In this document: positions 4,970 to 5,747 of the stretch, one piece after another
How the letters are laid out: each line of letters opens with the position of its first letter
Numbering within the stretch: position 1 is the first letter of the stretch
DNA from: an uncultured Lachnospiraceae bacterium
Lineage (GTDB): Bacteria; Bacillota_A; Clostridia; Lachnospirales; Lachnospiraceae
Length of the DNA: 5,747 nt
Assembly (NCBI GenBank): GCA_902783205.1
Contig: CACZQE010000354.1
Location: 1-5,747 of the forward strand
Direction: 5' to 3'
Translations under genes and position numbers: made by a program
The notes under the pieces: generated by a model
Told to the model about the DNA's origin: nothing
Database searches by the model: none
What the model saw: only the letters and a program-made list of their open reading frames with translations

Positions 4970-5747
4970 ACTTTCTTGCGCATTCGCTGTCCAGGCCCGT
5001 CAGAATCCGGATTCCGTGATCCAGCTGGTCAATCACAAATCCCAGGCTTTCCCTCACTGCTTTGGGACTGCCCGGCAGATTGACGATCAGGGTCTGATTG
5101 CGGATCACAGACGCCTCCCGGGACAGCATGGCTCTTCTGGTAATGGCCATGGAGCCGGCCCGAATGGCCTCGGCGATTCCCGGGGCGTTTCTGGTGGCTA
5201 CATGCATGGTGGCCTCCGGCGTGACGTCTGTCGGGGAGAATCCTGTTCCTCCCGTAGTCACGATCAGGTTGACCTGGCGCTGGTCGGACAGGCGGATCAG
5301 TTCTTTTTCCAGCTTTTCCCGGTCATCCGGAAGAAGAATTGTCTCAATGATCTCATATCCATTGTCTGTAAGAATCTCCACGATGGCCGGTCCGCTTTTG
5401 TCTTCCCGCTCACCCCGATATCCTTTATCGCTCAGAGTGATCACGGCTGCAGTCAGGGCCTTTTCCGGATCTCTTCCCAGGCATTCCACCCGGTCTCCCA
5501 CGCGTACGGTTCCGCCCTTTTTTACTACGGCAAATACGCCTTCACGGGGCATGATGCAGTCACCCATGGTCCGGTAGATGGCACAGTGGCTGTGACATTC
5601 TTTGCCGATCTGGCTCATCTCCAGGATCACGTCCCCGATCCTGAACCTGGTGCCGACAGGCATGCTGCGAAAATCAAATCCCTCCACGATCATGTTCTCT
5701 CCGAAGTCTCCATAGACAACGTCAGCTCCCTTTTCCCGGAAAGCATC
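4968..5747 (-). CDS. MOSC domain fused to MogA/MoaB-type molybdopterin adenylyltransferase, 5' end beyond window
   Basis: The frame is open to the right edge; 259 residues are visible and the start is outside. Numbered from the edge, residues 1-90 are the C-terminal part of a MOSC domain: VVYGDFGENM (10-19), PVGTRFRIGDVILEMSQIG (30-48), GKECHSHCAIY (48-58, with conserved Cys51), and MPREGVFAVV. Residues 100-255 form a MogA/MoaB domain: ITLSDKGYRGEREDKSGP (103-120), LLPDD with Asp141, VTTGGTGFSPTDVTPEAT (163-180) with Asp174, and VNLPGSPKA (222-230). Asp141 and Asp174 align with Asp49 and Asp82 of E. coli MogA, needed for function, so this half is probably active in adenylating molybdopterin for MoeA. 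MOSC domains occur in Moco sulfurases and YiiM-type proteins; the role here is uncertain. The ATG at 5693 is internal: residues coded upstream of it (GDFGEN) already belong to the MOSC fold. Confidence 0.92.
   Translation of the reverse strand, partial: DAFREKGADVVYGDFGENMIVEGFDFRSMPVGTRFRIGDVILEMSQIGKECHSHCAIYRTMGDCIMPREGVFAVVKKGGTVRVGDRVECLGRDPEKALTAAVITLSDKGYRGEREDKSGPAIVEILTDNGYEIIETILLPDDREKLEKELIRLSDQRQVNLIVTTGGTGFSPTDVTPEATMHVATRNAPGIAEAIRAGSMAITRRAMLSREASVIRNQTLIVNLPGSPKAVRESLGFVIDQLDHGIRILTGLDSECARK

Noticed and set aside
5098..5577. 159-residue Ser/Arg-rich open frame on the plus strand
   Set aside because: Antisense to the conserved MOSC-MogA gene, low-complexity composition, no ribosome binding site considered convincing.
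5694..5747. Possible Moco riboswitch or operon leader at the right edge
   Set aside because: This stretch is coding sequence for the MOSC domain; any operon leader would lie beyond the window.

Overview
All genes in this window lie on the minus strand. The main block is a compact molybdenum operon. In transcription order, from high to low coordinates, it reads: a MOSC domain fused to a MogA/MoaB-type molybdopterin adenylyltransferase domain (5' end beyond the window), moeA, modA, modB, modC, then a RidA-family deaminase gene. After a 104-base gap comes a secreted PepSY-repeat protein whose 3' end is cut off by the window edge. No insertion sequence, CRISPR array, tRNA or rRNA was seen.

The organism is probably a Gram-positive Clostridia member, most likely Lachnospiraceae-like. 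This rests on strong AAGGAGG-type ribosome binding sites, a lipoprotein-type ModA (LTAC lipobox) as in bacteria without an outer membrane, GC content near 50% by eye, a double-PepSY secreted protein, and a MOSC-MogA fusion beside moeA. No species can be named from the sequence alone.

The genes form one pathway. ModA captures molybdate outside the cell, ModB carries it through the membrane and ModC supplies ATP hydrolysis. Inside, the MogA-like domain adenylates molybdopterin and MoeA uses that intermediate to insert molybdate. The MOSC domain may act in sulfur or cofactor handling. Gaps between the first five genes are 7 to 36 bases, two of them with a ribosome binding site touching or overlapping the upstream stop codon, which suggests cotranscription and partly coupled translation. 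No earlier pathway genes (moaA, moaC, moaE) are visible; if linked, they would lie beyond the right edge.

The system is a recognisable one rather than a new one. The parts most worth a second look are a long inverted repeat that could hide the ribosome binding site of the PepSY gene, two mutually exclusive small hairpins between modA and modB, the MOSC-MogA fusion, the unusual C-terminal part of ModC, and the placement of ridA behind the molybdate transporter.
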